Assembly (NCBI GenBank): GCA_027186245.1
Contig: CP114489.1
Span: forward strand, 4,285,501 to 4,349,500
Source of the DNA: Coriaria nepalensis
Taxonomy: Eukaryota; Streptophyta; Magnoliopsida; Cucurbitales; Coriariaceae
Reading direction: 5' to 3'
DNA: 64,000 bases
Shown one piece after another: positions 33,783-45,299 of the stretch. The notes below the pieces were generated by a model, which searched no databases, was not told where the DNA came from, and saw only the letters and a program-made list of their open reading frames with translations. Position 1 is the first letter of the stretch, and every line of letters starts with the position of its first letter. Both the position numbers and the translations under genes were made by a program.

Positions 33783-33793
33783 GATACATAATT

Positions 33794-34202
33794 CTACTTA
33801 CTTTCCCCATAAAACCAATGGACATCAAAATCCTTTCCGGCATTAGAATAAACATTTTCCAACACTTTCTCTTGCCCTTTGGGACAATAAATTCCTGTCC
33901 GATGTTCAGGACCCCAGAAGTTACTAGCCTCACCACCACCTTCTCCCAGTCCCATATGGCTCATGTTCCTCTCCTCCTTTGCTTCCAACTCCATTGTCTC
34001 CCTTGTGGTATTATGCGACGAGCTTTTCTTGTGATACCCTTTCCGCATTATCGGCCTACGAAACAACAACATTCAGTTTGATCTATACCGTTTAAGTAAC
34101 GATCGAAGAATCTAATCATTAAATATTTTGGATTGGAGTTAGAGCTTACTTGACAAACATGGAGTTCAGTGTCTGTGCTCCCCTCACAAAAGCCGTTGCC
34201 AT
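33794..34202 (-). CDS. Small LEA-like protein with probable mitochondrial presequence
   Basis: Two exons on the minus strand: 34202-34150 (53 nt) and 34055-33794 (262 nt), giving 104 residues. The first exon is too short to show as an open frame. It encodes MATAFVRGAQTLNSMFVK, an Arg-bearing, acid-free N-terminus like a mitochondrial presequence; the frame continues across the intron into PIMRKGYHKKSSSHN. The C-terminal part has FWGPEHRTGIYCPKGQEKVL, resembling the W-x-P-x-x-x-T-G-x-Y-x-P motif of small plant LEA-like proteins, usually stress or seed related. Function is inferred. An upstream ATG at 34260 in another frame overlaps this start. Confidence 0.65.
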
Positions 34203-35043
34203 CTATATCCCCCACTCTACTACTCTCAATAATAGAGTTTGGCGAATGAGGGAGTTCCATTTGGCAATAAATAAGAGAAAGAGAGCGAGAGAGAGAGAGG
34301 GTGGTATAGTCATGTTATCCTTTTCTTTTTCCTCTTCCCAATAGAAATTTTTGGCCATGGCTCTATGGTATGGGACATTTTCTTGGGTTTTTGTCCTCTT
34401 ATTCCTTCATTTTCTTTTGTTTTCCGTCTGAAGGTTGTTTGAAGCTAATACTTTTGGGCCTCTCTTAATGGGCTTTTCAAAAAAAAAAAAAGTCCCTACT
34501 AAATACTAATACAAGTGTAAGCTAACCTTATTGTATATTCATATATGCAATTAGAGAGGTCAAGTCCAATGCCAATCTGGTATATAAGAAATTAATTATT
34601 AATGTTGAAATACTTATTAATTAATAAAATATGGACATATTCATTTAAAATTTATCTGATAAATTAATTTCTTAAATATTTATGTGAGATATAATATTTT
34701 TAATATATAATATAATAATTAATATAAGTATGAATTTTATAATTATAAGCTTGTGGAGTAGGGGCAAAAATATAATGTTTTTTGTTTCGCCAAAATAAAG
34801 AAGAAATTGATGATTGCCATACAATTTATGCAAGGAGGTGAGAGGAGAGAAGGTGCCATACATACTGGTTACCGTTAATTTGGAATATGGAGATAATAGA
34901 TAGGAGGCATGAAGAAAGATCAAAATGTCCAGAACCAAGAACGTGTCCCTCATACATTTATGAAACATCGGCCAAAAAGGTGTTCGAACTAAAAGACAAG
35001 AAGATAATGTCATCTTCCCATTTATATATGTTGACAGCTAACT

Positions 35044-35085
<42 letters not shown>

Positions 35086-36019
35086 TTTATAATCTTGATG
35101 TAGTTTTGTGCTTTCACGAGTGAGAAATATTATAATGGAAAACAAAAATAAATAAATAAATAAATAAATATATATATAGTAAAATTTTAGATAAATTATT
35201 TCTCTTAAAATTTAAAAAATTATTATTAATTTAATATATTATTAAATTATCAATAAATTAATATAAATCTCTTGACTGTTTACGTAGGAGTGGCCCCAAA
35301 TAAAACCTGAATCAGTGGGGAGTACTGGCTGCTGACGTCCCCTAAATCACCTTGTCGTTTGTAGTTAAGTATATTATTAGTTTGCTAATCGCAATCACGT
35401 GCATGCACGAGCCTACCTCGCTCGAGAAGACCTATAACTTCTTCTTCCATTTTTTTTTTTTTTTTTTTTTTTTTTGAATCAGACTAATAAATAAATGAGT
35501 GTCACGAAGGATTGATTAGGGGAGAAATATTTTGACAGAAATACCCTTTTAGGGAGTTTAACTTAAAAGATTGAGCTGTCAAATAATATTGATATGAATT
35601 AATCTTGAGTATTCAATTTATTTTTAAAGTGACACTATCAAAATTAAATACAATCTAAAATTTGATAGCTTAAATTTATAGATAATAATAATTATCAACT
35701 TATAAATATTGGTTAATAATTAAATAATTCTTATAATTTGACTAAGTATATTATTTAAGGATGGATAAAAGTTTTATCCGAATCAAAATATAATAATATT
35801 AATTTTGATTTTTTGATTTTTTTTGATATGAGTATAAATACTAAAATTAAAATATATAGTATTGATATTGGTACGGATTATAAAAAAGTAAATGTATATA
35901 ATTTATTTATCTTTTTAATTTTAAATCTATAGGGAAAAAAATATGAAATATATATATATTAATCCGTAATATTTTATTCATATAAATTTGGAGAAACAAA
36001 ATAAAACCCCGTCAGTAAT
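34203..36019. other. AT-rich intergenic DNA with long T-runs
   Basis: Contains a GA-rich stretch in the leader of the gene at 34202 (about 34272-34301), a 38-base T-run at 35045-35082, a TAAA microsatellite (about 35147-35169), and a second T-run (about 35450-35475). No gene seen. Confidence 0.45.
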
Positions 36020-36044
36020 GTGGCAGCAATTCACATGCTGCCAC
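36020..36044. promoter_or_regulatory. Perfect 9-bp inverted repeat abutting a G-box
   Basis: GTGGCAGCA and TGCTGCCAC are separated by 7 bp. The right arm continues into CCACGTGA, a G-box core (CACGTG), about 380 bp upstream of the nodulin-like gene start. G-boxes bind bZIP and bHLH factors; a role here is inference. Confidence 0.5.
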
Positions 36045-36420
36045 GTGAAAGCTGTTGATTGGCAATCAGACATGGTACGAAATGAAACCATGCGAACCTG
36101 GTAATTGGACTTTTTGAAAGGAAAAAAAAATAAAAAAATAAAAAATAATAATAATAATAATAATGTTTATTTACAACGAAATCTTAATTTAAAAATAAAA
36201 AATAAAAAACGGAGAAATTCGATTGATGTGAAAGTTTGTTAATTGTGGTTTATAAATGAGGCCACGCAGACCTCTCGAGGACGGTAAAGATCAACGCAAG
36301 TTCTTTCACCGAAACGCGACTGTGAGTTCCAGCTCTCCTGCCCATAGAGTCAGGGACGGTGGCGGAGAAACACATCGGCGGCAGCTGCAGAAATACTCAT
36401 AAAACTTCTTATTCACCGTC

Positions 36421-38940
36421 ATGGCGGGGCAGTCGAGGAAATGGATGATTCTGGTAGCGACGATTTGGATTCAGGCATTTACGGGGACGAATTTTGATTT
36501 CTCGGCGTATTCGTCTGAGTTGAAATCGGTGCTAGGGATTTCTCAGGTGCAGTTGAATTATCTGGCGACGGCGTCGGATCTAGGGAAGCTGTTTGGATGG
36601 TCGTCAGGGATGGCGTTATTGTATTTTCCGCTGTGGGTTGTGCTTTTCATGGCGGCTTTTATGGGCCTTATTGGTTACGGCCTGCAATGGCTTGTCATTA
36701 GAAGTGTTATCACTTTGCCTTATTTCATGGTACGCTCTCTTTATTTCATTCGATTATCTGTTTTTTTTTTTTTCTTCTCTCTTCCTCTGTTTCTTACTAC
36801 TGCAAGTTAGATTTTCCCTTCGTTTTCTTCTCTGTTTCTTACTGCAAGTTAGATTTTCCCTTCGTTTTCTTCTCTGTTTCTCAATGCAATTAAACATTGC
36901 CTTGTTCAACCTTTCTTCTTATCACACCTCCATTTAGTTATTTCCCTCTTTCTTCCATCAGGAATTTTTTTTTTTTTGTTCCCTTTATTTTCTGAACAGT
37001 TTTGTAGAATCCTCAAATTCTATTTTTAGCTCCAAATAAATATGGAGAATATGGAGAATACTACTTCATGACTTCTAGGTAGAGAGTGGGGCCCACCACG
37101 AGGTCCCACCTGACCTTTCCATTTCCGGATTGTATTGGTCAGCAACCTTACTCGAATCATCAACGGTGATAGGTTTATAATTAGTCCGGATCAAAGGATT
37201 CGGGTCAAATATTCGTATAATAATCCGATGTTTCATATAAATTAAATCAAATTGAATACTACTAAACTTTTTATTTATTCAGATATATCTAATCAAATAA
37301 ACCAAAAAGTATATACGTCGGATCGGGTATAATACTGCTTAATCGCCGAATAGGATCCGCCACACCAAAAAAAAGTGGAAAAAAAAAAGTATGAATTAAA
37401 TATAATTTATTTATTACTTTTTTTTCCAGGTGTTTCTTCTCTGCTTGCTCGCCGGATGTAGTATCTGTTGGTTCAACACGGTATGCTTTGTTCTCTGCGT
37501 CAAAAATTTCCCCTCAAATCGAGCTCTAGCCCTAGCTCTTACCGTAAGCTTCAATGGCGTCAGCGCAGCCTTATACACACTCGCCGGCGACGCCGTAGAC
37601 GCCGTAGACGCGTCCTCCACCACTATCTACCTACTGTTGAACGCTATCATTCCGCTGTTCACCTCTCTCGCCTCTCTCATCCCTATCCTCCGCCAACCTT
37701 CTCTAGATCCACTCCCTTCCGACGCCGTCCGCCGTGACTCACTCATCTTCCTAATCCTTAACTTCCTCGCCGTCTTCACCGGAATCTACCTCCTCCTATT
37801 CACCGGATCCATTTCCGATTCATCAGCCAGCATCGCTCGTCTCCTCTTTGGCGGATCAATTTTCCTCCTAATTTTACCTCTATTCATCCCAGGCGTCGTC
37901 TACGCTAAATCTTGGTTCCGCGACAAAGTGAATTCAAGCTTCCGGCTAGAAGGATCTGCATTCCTTTTAGTAGAAGATGAAGATCTCGAAATTCATAAAG
38001 AACTTATCTTTCGTGAAGCTAATGCTACTACTAACGATAGTGGAACCCCTAACCTTTTAGCTGATTATGGTTTCTCAAATGGAAGTTTCGTGTACATAGA
38101 TTATGGTGGTGGTGATCTAAGCAAAGGATGTTGCCAGAAGATGATCAGTAGCGATAAACTAGTTATGCTTGGAGAAGAACACTCTGCTCGATCGCTCGTC
38201 AGAAGATTGGATTTCTGGCTCTACTATATAGCTTACTTTTGCGGTGGAACAATTGGGCTTGTCTACAGTAACAATCTGGGCCAAATAGCCCAATCACTTG
38301 GACTCGGTTCAAACACGTCCACTCTTCTTACTCTCTATTCTTCTTTCTCCTTCTTCGGCCGTTTGCTCTCTGCCGCACCAGATTATATCCGAACGTAAGT
38401 TTTACCAATTTTTTTTTTCTTGAGTTTATTATGCAATTTATTTTTATTTTATTTTATATTTTTAAATCTTTTTGCAGGAAGTTATATTTTGCAAGAACAG
38501 GGTGGCTAACGATAGCGCTAGTACCGACGCCAATAGCATTTATAACGCTGGCAATGTCAGGGAGTGGCGTGGCACTGCATGTAGGTACGGCTCTAGTTGG
38601 GCTGAGCTCGGGGTTTATATTTGCGGCGGCGGTTTCGGTAACGTCGGAGCTATTTGGGCCGAACAGTATGGGGGTAAACCACAATATTCTGATCACGAAT
38701 ATACCGATCGGCTCGCTGGTTTACGGGATTCTCGCCGCGACAGTTTACGATATGAATGTGGGCCCAGGGGACGAGGTTTGCATGGGGAGGAGTTGCTATT
38801 TCCTCAGCTTTGTGTTGTGGGTTTGTGTTTCTATCGTTGGGTTGGGTTCTACCGTGCTTTTGTTCTTGAGAACTAGACATGCATATGACCTCTTTGAACA
38901 TAATAGGATCTCTACTTCTGCTTTGTATATTGATGAATGA
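36421..38940 (+). CDS. Nodulin-like / NFD4-like major facilitator transporter
   Basis: Three exons: 36421-36729, 37430-38394 and 38478-38940; 1737 nt, 578 residues. The start MAGQSRKWMILVATIWIQAFTG is typical of the nodulin-like family. The N-terminal half (to about residue 250) contains the SSELKSVLGISQVQLNYLAT-like region and six or so membrane helices. A hydrophilic acidic loop follows (LVEDEDLEIHKELIF), then the second MFS half (RRLDFWLYYIAYFCGGTIGL ... SLGLGSNTSTLLTLYSSFSF ... TSELFGPNSMGVNHNILIT). About 12 helices in all. Substrate unknown; relatives are described as nodulin-like or NUCLEAR FUSION DEFECTIVE 4-like. Exon 2 is C-rich compared with its surroundings. Confidence 0.9.
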
Positions 38941-41412
38941 AATCATGTTTTTTTTTTACTGTTTCTGTATGATTCTTTTTCTAGTGATACGCAATTTGTA
39001 TCAACAATTTTTGAAGAGAATAGTGGGATAACTTCCTTTGTCTTTTGGTCACGAATGAATTTTTGGAAGTTCTGAAGTGTGCATATACTAAGTATCTCTT
39101 TCTAACATATGCTTCTTCTTCAGTAACACTGCTAGTGTGCTATAGTAAGAATATTGGAGACACCAGAAAACATGTCACCATTTGAAAATAAAATAAAAAA
39201 TTTAAAAAAAAAATGAGAGAAAAGTTTCTAGATGTATTTTCATAGAAAGAAAAAGCGGGAAAAACGACATGTAGGGTCATTATAAGGGACACGTATTGAC
39301 TATCAATCATACAAGCATGCATTAGCATAATCTAGTAGCATGTAATCAATAGTTTTATAATATTGAATTATTTCGCCAAGCATACATATCTCATTAATAT
39401 GTATATATATATATAGATGGGTAATTTCCTTTCTAGTCTAGTTTAATTTTATAAATTTGTTATTGTATAGATTTTATATACTTTTTTAATTTGTGTAATT
39501 TACATATAACTTTTTAATCTCTTTGATTATTTTTTAGATGACTGATATTAAAATAGTAAAATTTTAACATGTTAGTTACGTATTAAATTATGATATTTGT
39601 AAAATTCGTAATTCAATAATGACATGTCAACCATAAAAATGAAATTACAAATTTGGTATAATTTCATTTTTTTTTAATTTTCTACCCCTTACTTTAGTAT
39701 TATTATTTATGATTTTTCTATTTTCACTCAAATACAAATCTAAACTCAAACCTTCGTCAATGAAGATGTAGAGGTCAGATCCAAGCTCAACCACTATTGA
39801 TAGAGATCTAGAGCTTAGAACGAGCTCGACCTCCATCAATGGGGTCTCAAGCTCGTATGGGCAGAGCTCAAGACCTTCATCAATGGGTTGAACTTAGATT
39901 TGTGTTTGGGTGAAAAACATAAAAATAAAGTAAGGGTAGAAAATAGTAATTATAAAAATATTTAGGATAAAATTATAAAGAAAATAATTAATTTAGACTA
40001 AATTTGTAATTTTTATTATTAATGTGATATTATTGAAATTACAGATTTTAGACGTGACATGTATTATTGATATGTTAAAAAATTTTCACGGACCAGTCAT
40101 CTGAAAACTGATTAGGGAGACTAAAAAATCTATGAAACTACACATAAACTAAAAAATTGTACAAAAACTATATATAAAATAAAAACTGAACTATACGGAT
40201 ATTAAAAAGCAAATTAACCTCATATATATATATATATATATATACACTTACCAATTAGCATTAATGGTGAGCTTTAGGATTGTGCAAATGGCGAATACAA
40301 ATATTTGCTATCCGTCATTTCCGCCATTTGCACTAACGGGTAGTTATTTGCCTGCTATGGAGCAGGCGAAAATCCGACACTGCCATCGGGGGCAGTTACG
40401 GTGATTATCCGCCCACTTTTTTTTTTAAATTAATTAATTAATTAATTTAGTTATTAATTTCTTATTTTATTTTTAAGGATAATAAATATTTTCAAGCAAC
40501 TGTGAATATATAAACTAAGAATTTGACTTCTTTTAGTTAAGTTAATCGTCACTAATCAATGGAGAAATATAAATACATTAAATAATTATTATACATTAAA
40601 TAAGTTAAGATTAACATTTATAACTTAGGTGTATACTAGCATAACTGCAAATTTACTCGACGGGTCAACGAGGTCGAAAACTTTCGACCCTATCGACCTA
40701 TAAAGTAAACTATCAATTATGATTTATTAATATACTAGCATAATTGCTAATTTACTCGACAACCTTCGACCTCGTTAACCTGTAGAGTAAACCAATAGTG
40801 ATGATTTATGAGTATACGAGTCGATGAAGGCTTTTGAGTCATAACTGCTAGTATACTCATAAATCATAACTGTTGGTATACACATAAATCATAACTACTA
40901 GTATACTTATAAGTCATAACTATGACAATCTTTCTAGCAGCGGTGGTTGTCGTCGGTTGTGAATGATGGATGATGAGGAGGAGGTTGCGCCGTTACAGTC
41001 TAAAGGCAAAGATGGATCATATCTACTTCTCAGTCGTAACTACTCAGGTCTAAAGGTGAAAAGGGAAAAACTTTTTTTTTTAATTAAAGCATACCAATAT
41101 TCATTATTCGCCAGATATCCACCCAAACATCCGATGAATATTTATGGTGGGATGGATATTCATTCATTCACCTAAAAAAAAATTAAAATATATTCGTCAC
41201 ATCCACTCTGCCAACAAACGGATCGGGCCACTCCGCTAAAACATAGCGGTTTTGAGATAAAACATTTATTCCATTAGTTTTGAACTCCTAGCAGCCCAAG
41301 CCCAAACAGAACGTCGTCTTCGTTATATTTTCCAGGTTTCTCATGTCGTCTTGTTAGGGTTTGTGGGGTGGGGGGAGAAGGAGAAGAAAGCTGCTTGAAA
41401 CTAGCAATCGAG
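38941..41412. other. AT-rich intergenic DNA; short repeats at 40640-40920
   Basis: No gene seen. From 40640 to 40920 there are diverged copies of a roughly 30-bp unit around CATAACTGCTAGTATACTCATAAAT, together with TTCGACC/GGTCGA-like blocks. Sequence at 40285-40420 (GCGAATACAAATATTTGC ...) and 41090-41165 contains related GAATA/ATTC blocks and may mark the ends of an old DNA element, but no clear terminal repeats were found. Confidence 0.4.
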
Positions 41413-42552
41413 ATGGATTGGGCGTTCTTGCATAAAGCTTGGGAGAGGTGGGCTTCCGTCAACATTGGCTCTTCTGGTAAACACTCGTTCTCTCAACCAC
41501 CACCTCTCTTTGCTCGAGTTTATGTAATGAAAGTCTAATTCTTTATCTAGGGTTTTCGGGTTTTTCTTTTGCCCTCTAGATCAGCCATTGAAAGCTGCTT
41601 TGCTGATTAACTACGACCCAGCTGGACCATCTCGCTTGCTATCTACCATGTAAGTCCATATTCCAGGTCTATGAATCACTCTGACTGAGCAAGTTAGTTT
41701 TCCTTTTGTTGTTTTGTTTCGTTTTGTTTTTTTTATTTTTTTTTGTTTATTTTTTTTTGTTTATTTCCTCTTTTTAATCCAATTTTATAGAGATGGAACT
41801 CTGTTTGGTAGAGGTATATTAGGGCTTTATGACATTTTTAGTTATTCAATTGATGGTGGGATTTGGGAAGGCTAAACTGATTACCTACTCAAATTTTGCT
41901 TTCTGCAAAGAAAAAAGGGATTTTTTTTCAAGAAACATGTATCCTGTAATACGCCTCATTTGTTGGTGTGTTTTGTATTTTTTTTTCTTTTAATCATCTT
42001 CACTTGCTTTCGGAAGCGCTAAATGAATTTAGTTCCATGTAGTGCAGAGCAAGGAGGTATAAAAGCAAATCCTACAGAATTGTATGAGCTAGTTAGTTTC
42101 ATCAAACGCGACAAACCCCAGACTGAGAGTTTCATAGTTGGACCAAATCAATGTAAGTCTGTTTTCAGTCAGTAGAGGAATATGACATATTGTATCTACA
42201 CTTCATTTATGGGTTTGCTTCATTGTCTGAATTGTGGTGAATGGAAATCTGAATTGCAGACATAGCCACGTCGATTCACGAGAAATGGTTCTGTGGAAGG
42301 TGCATTAACACATCAAACCCTGCTGGTGAAGGTGTTATTGTTATGCAAACAATGGCCTTCATTTTGGTTGCATTGTAAGTACTGTTTTACAATGTCTACC
42401 CAAGAATATTTGGTCTGAAGGTATTATTCTGAATTTCTGTGATTTCTCCTGATCAACTCTTTGATAGGTACGATGGATCTATCGCCTCTGCATCTCGTGC
42501 TATGGTGGCCGCTGATCAGTATGTGTGGCAGCTAACCCGGAAAAATCTTTGA
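41413..42552 (+). CDS. Conserved small plant protein of unknown function, 147 residues
   Basis: Five short exons, none forming a long open frame: 41413-41476, 41580-41649, 42043-42152, 42260-42374 and 42468-42552, giving 444 nt. All junctions are GT-AG and keep one frame. The protein opens MDWAFLHKAWERWASVNIGS, then LKAALLINYDPAGPSRLLST, TELYELVSFIKRD, HEKWFCGRCINTSNPAGEG, VIVMQTMAFILVALYDGSIA and ends ASRAMVAADQYVWQLTRKNL. I believe this is a conserved plant family but cannot name it. It has one mildly hydrophobic segment (MQTMAFILVAL) and no signal peptide. Exon 3 uses the acceptor at 42041-42042; a nearby AG at 42046-42047 would break the frame. Confidence 0.75.
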
Positions 42553-43439
42553 CAGTGTCAAGTCCAACAGTTCCGTAAAATTTGGTAGTGTTAGTGGATC
42601 TTCGGTTAGGAATTTTAGGACGTTATTTTTTGTGGTAATTTATCGAAAACTGCTGGTTAAGATATGTTGCTCGTGAATCTTTCAGAGGAACAGGGTTAAA
42701 AAATCTGATTCGAAAAACCCCGATTCTATCTGTAAAACTGCAGTTTGTCTCGAATGTCAGTTTCCTCACACTATGCCTTACAACTTCATTACTAATCTTT
42801 GTTAAATGGAGTTTAGGTTAAAAATCCAGTTTGAGCACACAAAATCTAACTTAGGATCCATAGTATCTAACCAAAATACACTTCTTACGGCACGCTGCTA
42901 GTTGCAATTCATCAGATATGGGGTGATTTGATAAAGGGTCGAGAGATAATTTTTTGCAAGATATTCAAAGAAGATAGTTATTTGTAAATGTCATTTCTTA
43001 TTTATTCATGTATTAAGAAAAAAAATATATTGAAATTACAAGTTTAATATATTTTTTTTAACGAAAACTTTCTTCGTCTTCCGTATTTCTTTTTTTGCAT
43101 TGTTTTTCATTATGCGGATTTGTTTATTGTTTTGATTCTTTATCGTTTTTCGGTGGATCATTTTTCTGATCATTCATCTATAAACATTCACTTCATCGGA
43201 TCTTTCAACAAACATTGCATCGGTATTTCACTTTTGACTCGTTTTTTTGGTATATTTCGGATTGCATGCTGATCTTTCTTCAAAAAATATTGCATCATTT
43301 TTTGTTATCGTCTGTCATTTTTTTTCTTCTTTTTAATGTGCGAACAAGTTGAGATTTCTAGATTTACAGACCCCTTGAGCTCTCAATTGAGTTAAATAAA
43401 ATTGCAAATGTTGTCGTTTGTGTTGACCCAAACTATTTG
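42553..43439. other. Intergenic between the small conserved gene and the MULE relic
   Basis: The first about 200 bp are likely 3' UTR. The rest is AT-rich. No terminal inverted repeat of the following element was found. Confidence 0.35.
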
Positions 43440-44300
43440 TGGCAGCTCCGTGCTACTGGAAGAAAATATTCTTCATTTTTTCAAATTTGATCTTACTTTG
43501 ACGAGCACACGTATTCCTTTTTATTTAGGATCAGTAGAAATCGGCAAACAACTTCATCTATAATTGGATGACATATGTCCAATACTTTTATTGGGTGTAA
43601 CGAGGGTCATAGCCCAAAAATGATCAAAATAATGGCATTTAATGACCTCAATGTATATATTACTTATTGGAAGTTATGGAAAACAAAGACTATCACATGA
43701 TCTGATTCGGGGTACGATTGAGGAGAGTTACAAAATGTTGCCAATGTATGCAACCATCTTGAAAGTGGTTAATTCGGGGACTGTAACTGAAATGGCGACA
43801 GATGATGACGATAGTTTTTTATACTTTTTTAATGGAGCATCCGTTAGTGGGTTTTGATTTATACGAAAGGTTATTGGTATCGATGAGACCTTTTTGAAGT
43901 TCAAATACAAGGGCACACTTTTAACATCAATTGCAATGGATGGCAATAAATAGTTATATCATATAGCATGATGTATAGCCGATTCAGAGAACGTAGCATG
44001 CTGGACTTGGTTCTTGAGTAAATTATGGGTAAGAATCCCCGATGTTCCCAAACTGATATTTGTATCATATCGATCATAGAGTATTGAAAATGTAGTACAT
44101 AATGTTTATATTCATGCAAAATACGTTACATGCATATGACATCTTGGAAATAATATAAAAAATAATTTCAAGTGTAGTGAATTTATCACGGTATTCTATA
44201 GTGCAACCACAACACATATGGTTGAAGAATTTAACCAATACTTCTATGAGATCAGAACTCGGCATCCCGGTGTGGTAAGTTACTTGGAGAGGGCCAATTT
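43440..44300 (+). mobile_element. Mutator-like (MULE) transposase relic
   Basis: Plus-strand pieces in several frames match the MuDR/MULE transposase. They include LNVYITYWKLWKTK, IRGTIEESYKMLPMYATILK, SGTVTEMATDDDDSFLYFFN GAS, then a broken core with KGTLLTSIAMDGN-like sequence. Further on are IHAKYVTCIWHLGNNIKNNF and TTTHMVEEFNQYFYEIRTRH, corresponding to the conserved HLKKNIK region and its C-terminal neighbour. Stops and frameshifts occur throughout, so it is inactive. It belongs with the ULP1-like relic and the repeats that follow. Confidence 0.8.
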
Positions 44301-44309
44301 TGAACATTT

Positions 44310-44535
44310 GTCAATATACTACTGACTCGTTGATGTCAATGTTTTAGAAGCAACTGACTTGTTGATGTCAACAATTCATAAATAACTAAATATTGATATC
44401 AACAGTCTTGATACAACTGACTCGTTGATGTTAAAGTGTCGGTTGTTTATGACCCATTAATATCAACGGGTAATTATTTCTATACCATTGATATCTCAAC
44501 GGATCCTTGATCTCTAAAACCAATGGCTTGATGAG
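44310..44535. repeat. Palindromic GTTGATATCAAC-type repeats, left block
   Basis: Repeated variants of TTGATGTCAACAATTCAT, TTGATATCAACAGTC and CTGACTCGTTGATG occur every 25-40 bp. The same family fills 45300-46470. The core GTTGATATCAAC is its own reverse complement. Confidence 0.75.
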
Positions 44536-44739
44536 TAGTTAGATATCCCATCGAGTAATCGGGATTGGAGGTCAGAAATCTTTATAAATCAAACTATCAT
44601 ATATATCAAACTTATAAAAAAAAAATATCACATATCAAATTACAAATGCAGATAAACTAAATTATATACTTTTTGGTCAAATGTTTATATATCATTGATA
44701 AATGTCGTAAGCAATCTGACGGCGGAAAAAACCTATATG

Positions 44740-45284
44740 GTCATCACAAATAAGTTTTACATCTCAATATGCATGGTAATACTCTAAATATTTCAGCATA
44801 TACACATCATAATCCATTTTTAATAAAGTATTGTTCTCATGCAAGCCCGTGACCATACCGATCTCGAATGTTTCGGGGCTGCTCTCAAACCCACCGCTTC
44901 TTAACAAGTATGAGAGCATCGTGCTTATTGGAATTAAAAGTTCTAAAATTTTCTTCAAAAAGTATTTACTACTGGAGAGGTTGTGTATGACACTGATATT
45001 GTGTTTAGGAATATACACAACCAAGGTCGCCCAATGTAAATCATATAAGTGATGTAAAGTCGGTCTACGTGCTTCCATGCAATTTCGACGACATGTGCTT
45101 TACCATCGACGTATGACTTCATTAGAGTGTCATCTGGAAATAAATGTCTTTCCCGATCTTCCTCCTTTAAGTTCTTGATTGTCTCATTCCGGTATATATC
45201 TAGGAAGTGAGTGAATACTTGATCTAAGAAAGTGGTGGATTGGTCAAGCAAGTCATTAAACTTTTGTTGTTTCATCTGTAGCAA
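44740..45284 (-). pseudogene. ULP1-type (C48) cysteine protease relic inside the MULE
   Basis: Minus-strand pieces match the ULP1 domain captured by plant MULEs. The upstream part has KAHVVEIAWKHVDRLYI, the downstream part DLHWATLVVYIPKHNISVIH. The His of the catalytic triad (DLHW) is present. The Asp that normally follows (as in VYDSL) reads Asn in VIHNLSS, and the frame breaks between the pieces. ULP1-like proteases cleave SUMO or related modifiers. Opposite orientation to the transposase, as in ULP-carrying MULEs (Kaonashi type). Confidence 0.7.
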
Positions 45285-45299
45285 ACTTACACATTGAGG

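Noticed and set aside
33573..33791. Plus-strand frame with a hydrophobic segment
   Set aside because: Runs into the poly-C tract (Pro run), overlaps the 3' end of the LEA-like gene on the other strand and matches no family I know.
34048..34260. 70-codon minus-strand frame as the main product
   Set aside because: After splicing it ends early in exon 2; the overlapping frame from 34202 joins two exons into a coherent LEA-like protein.
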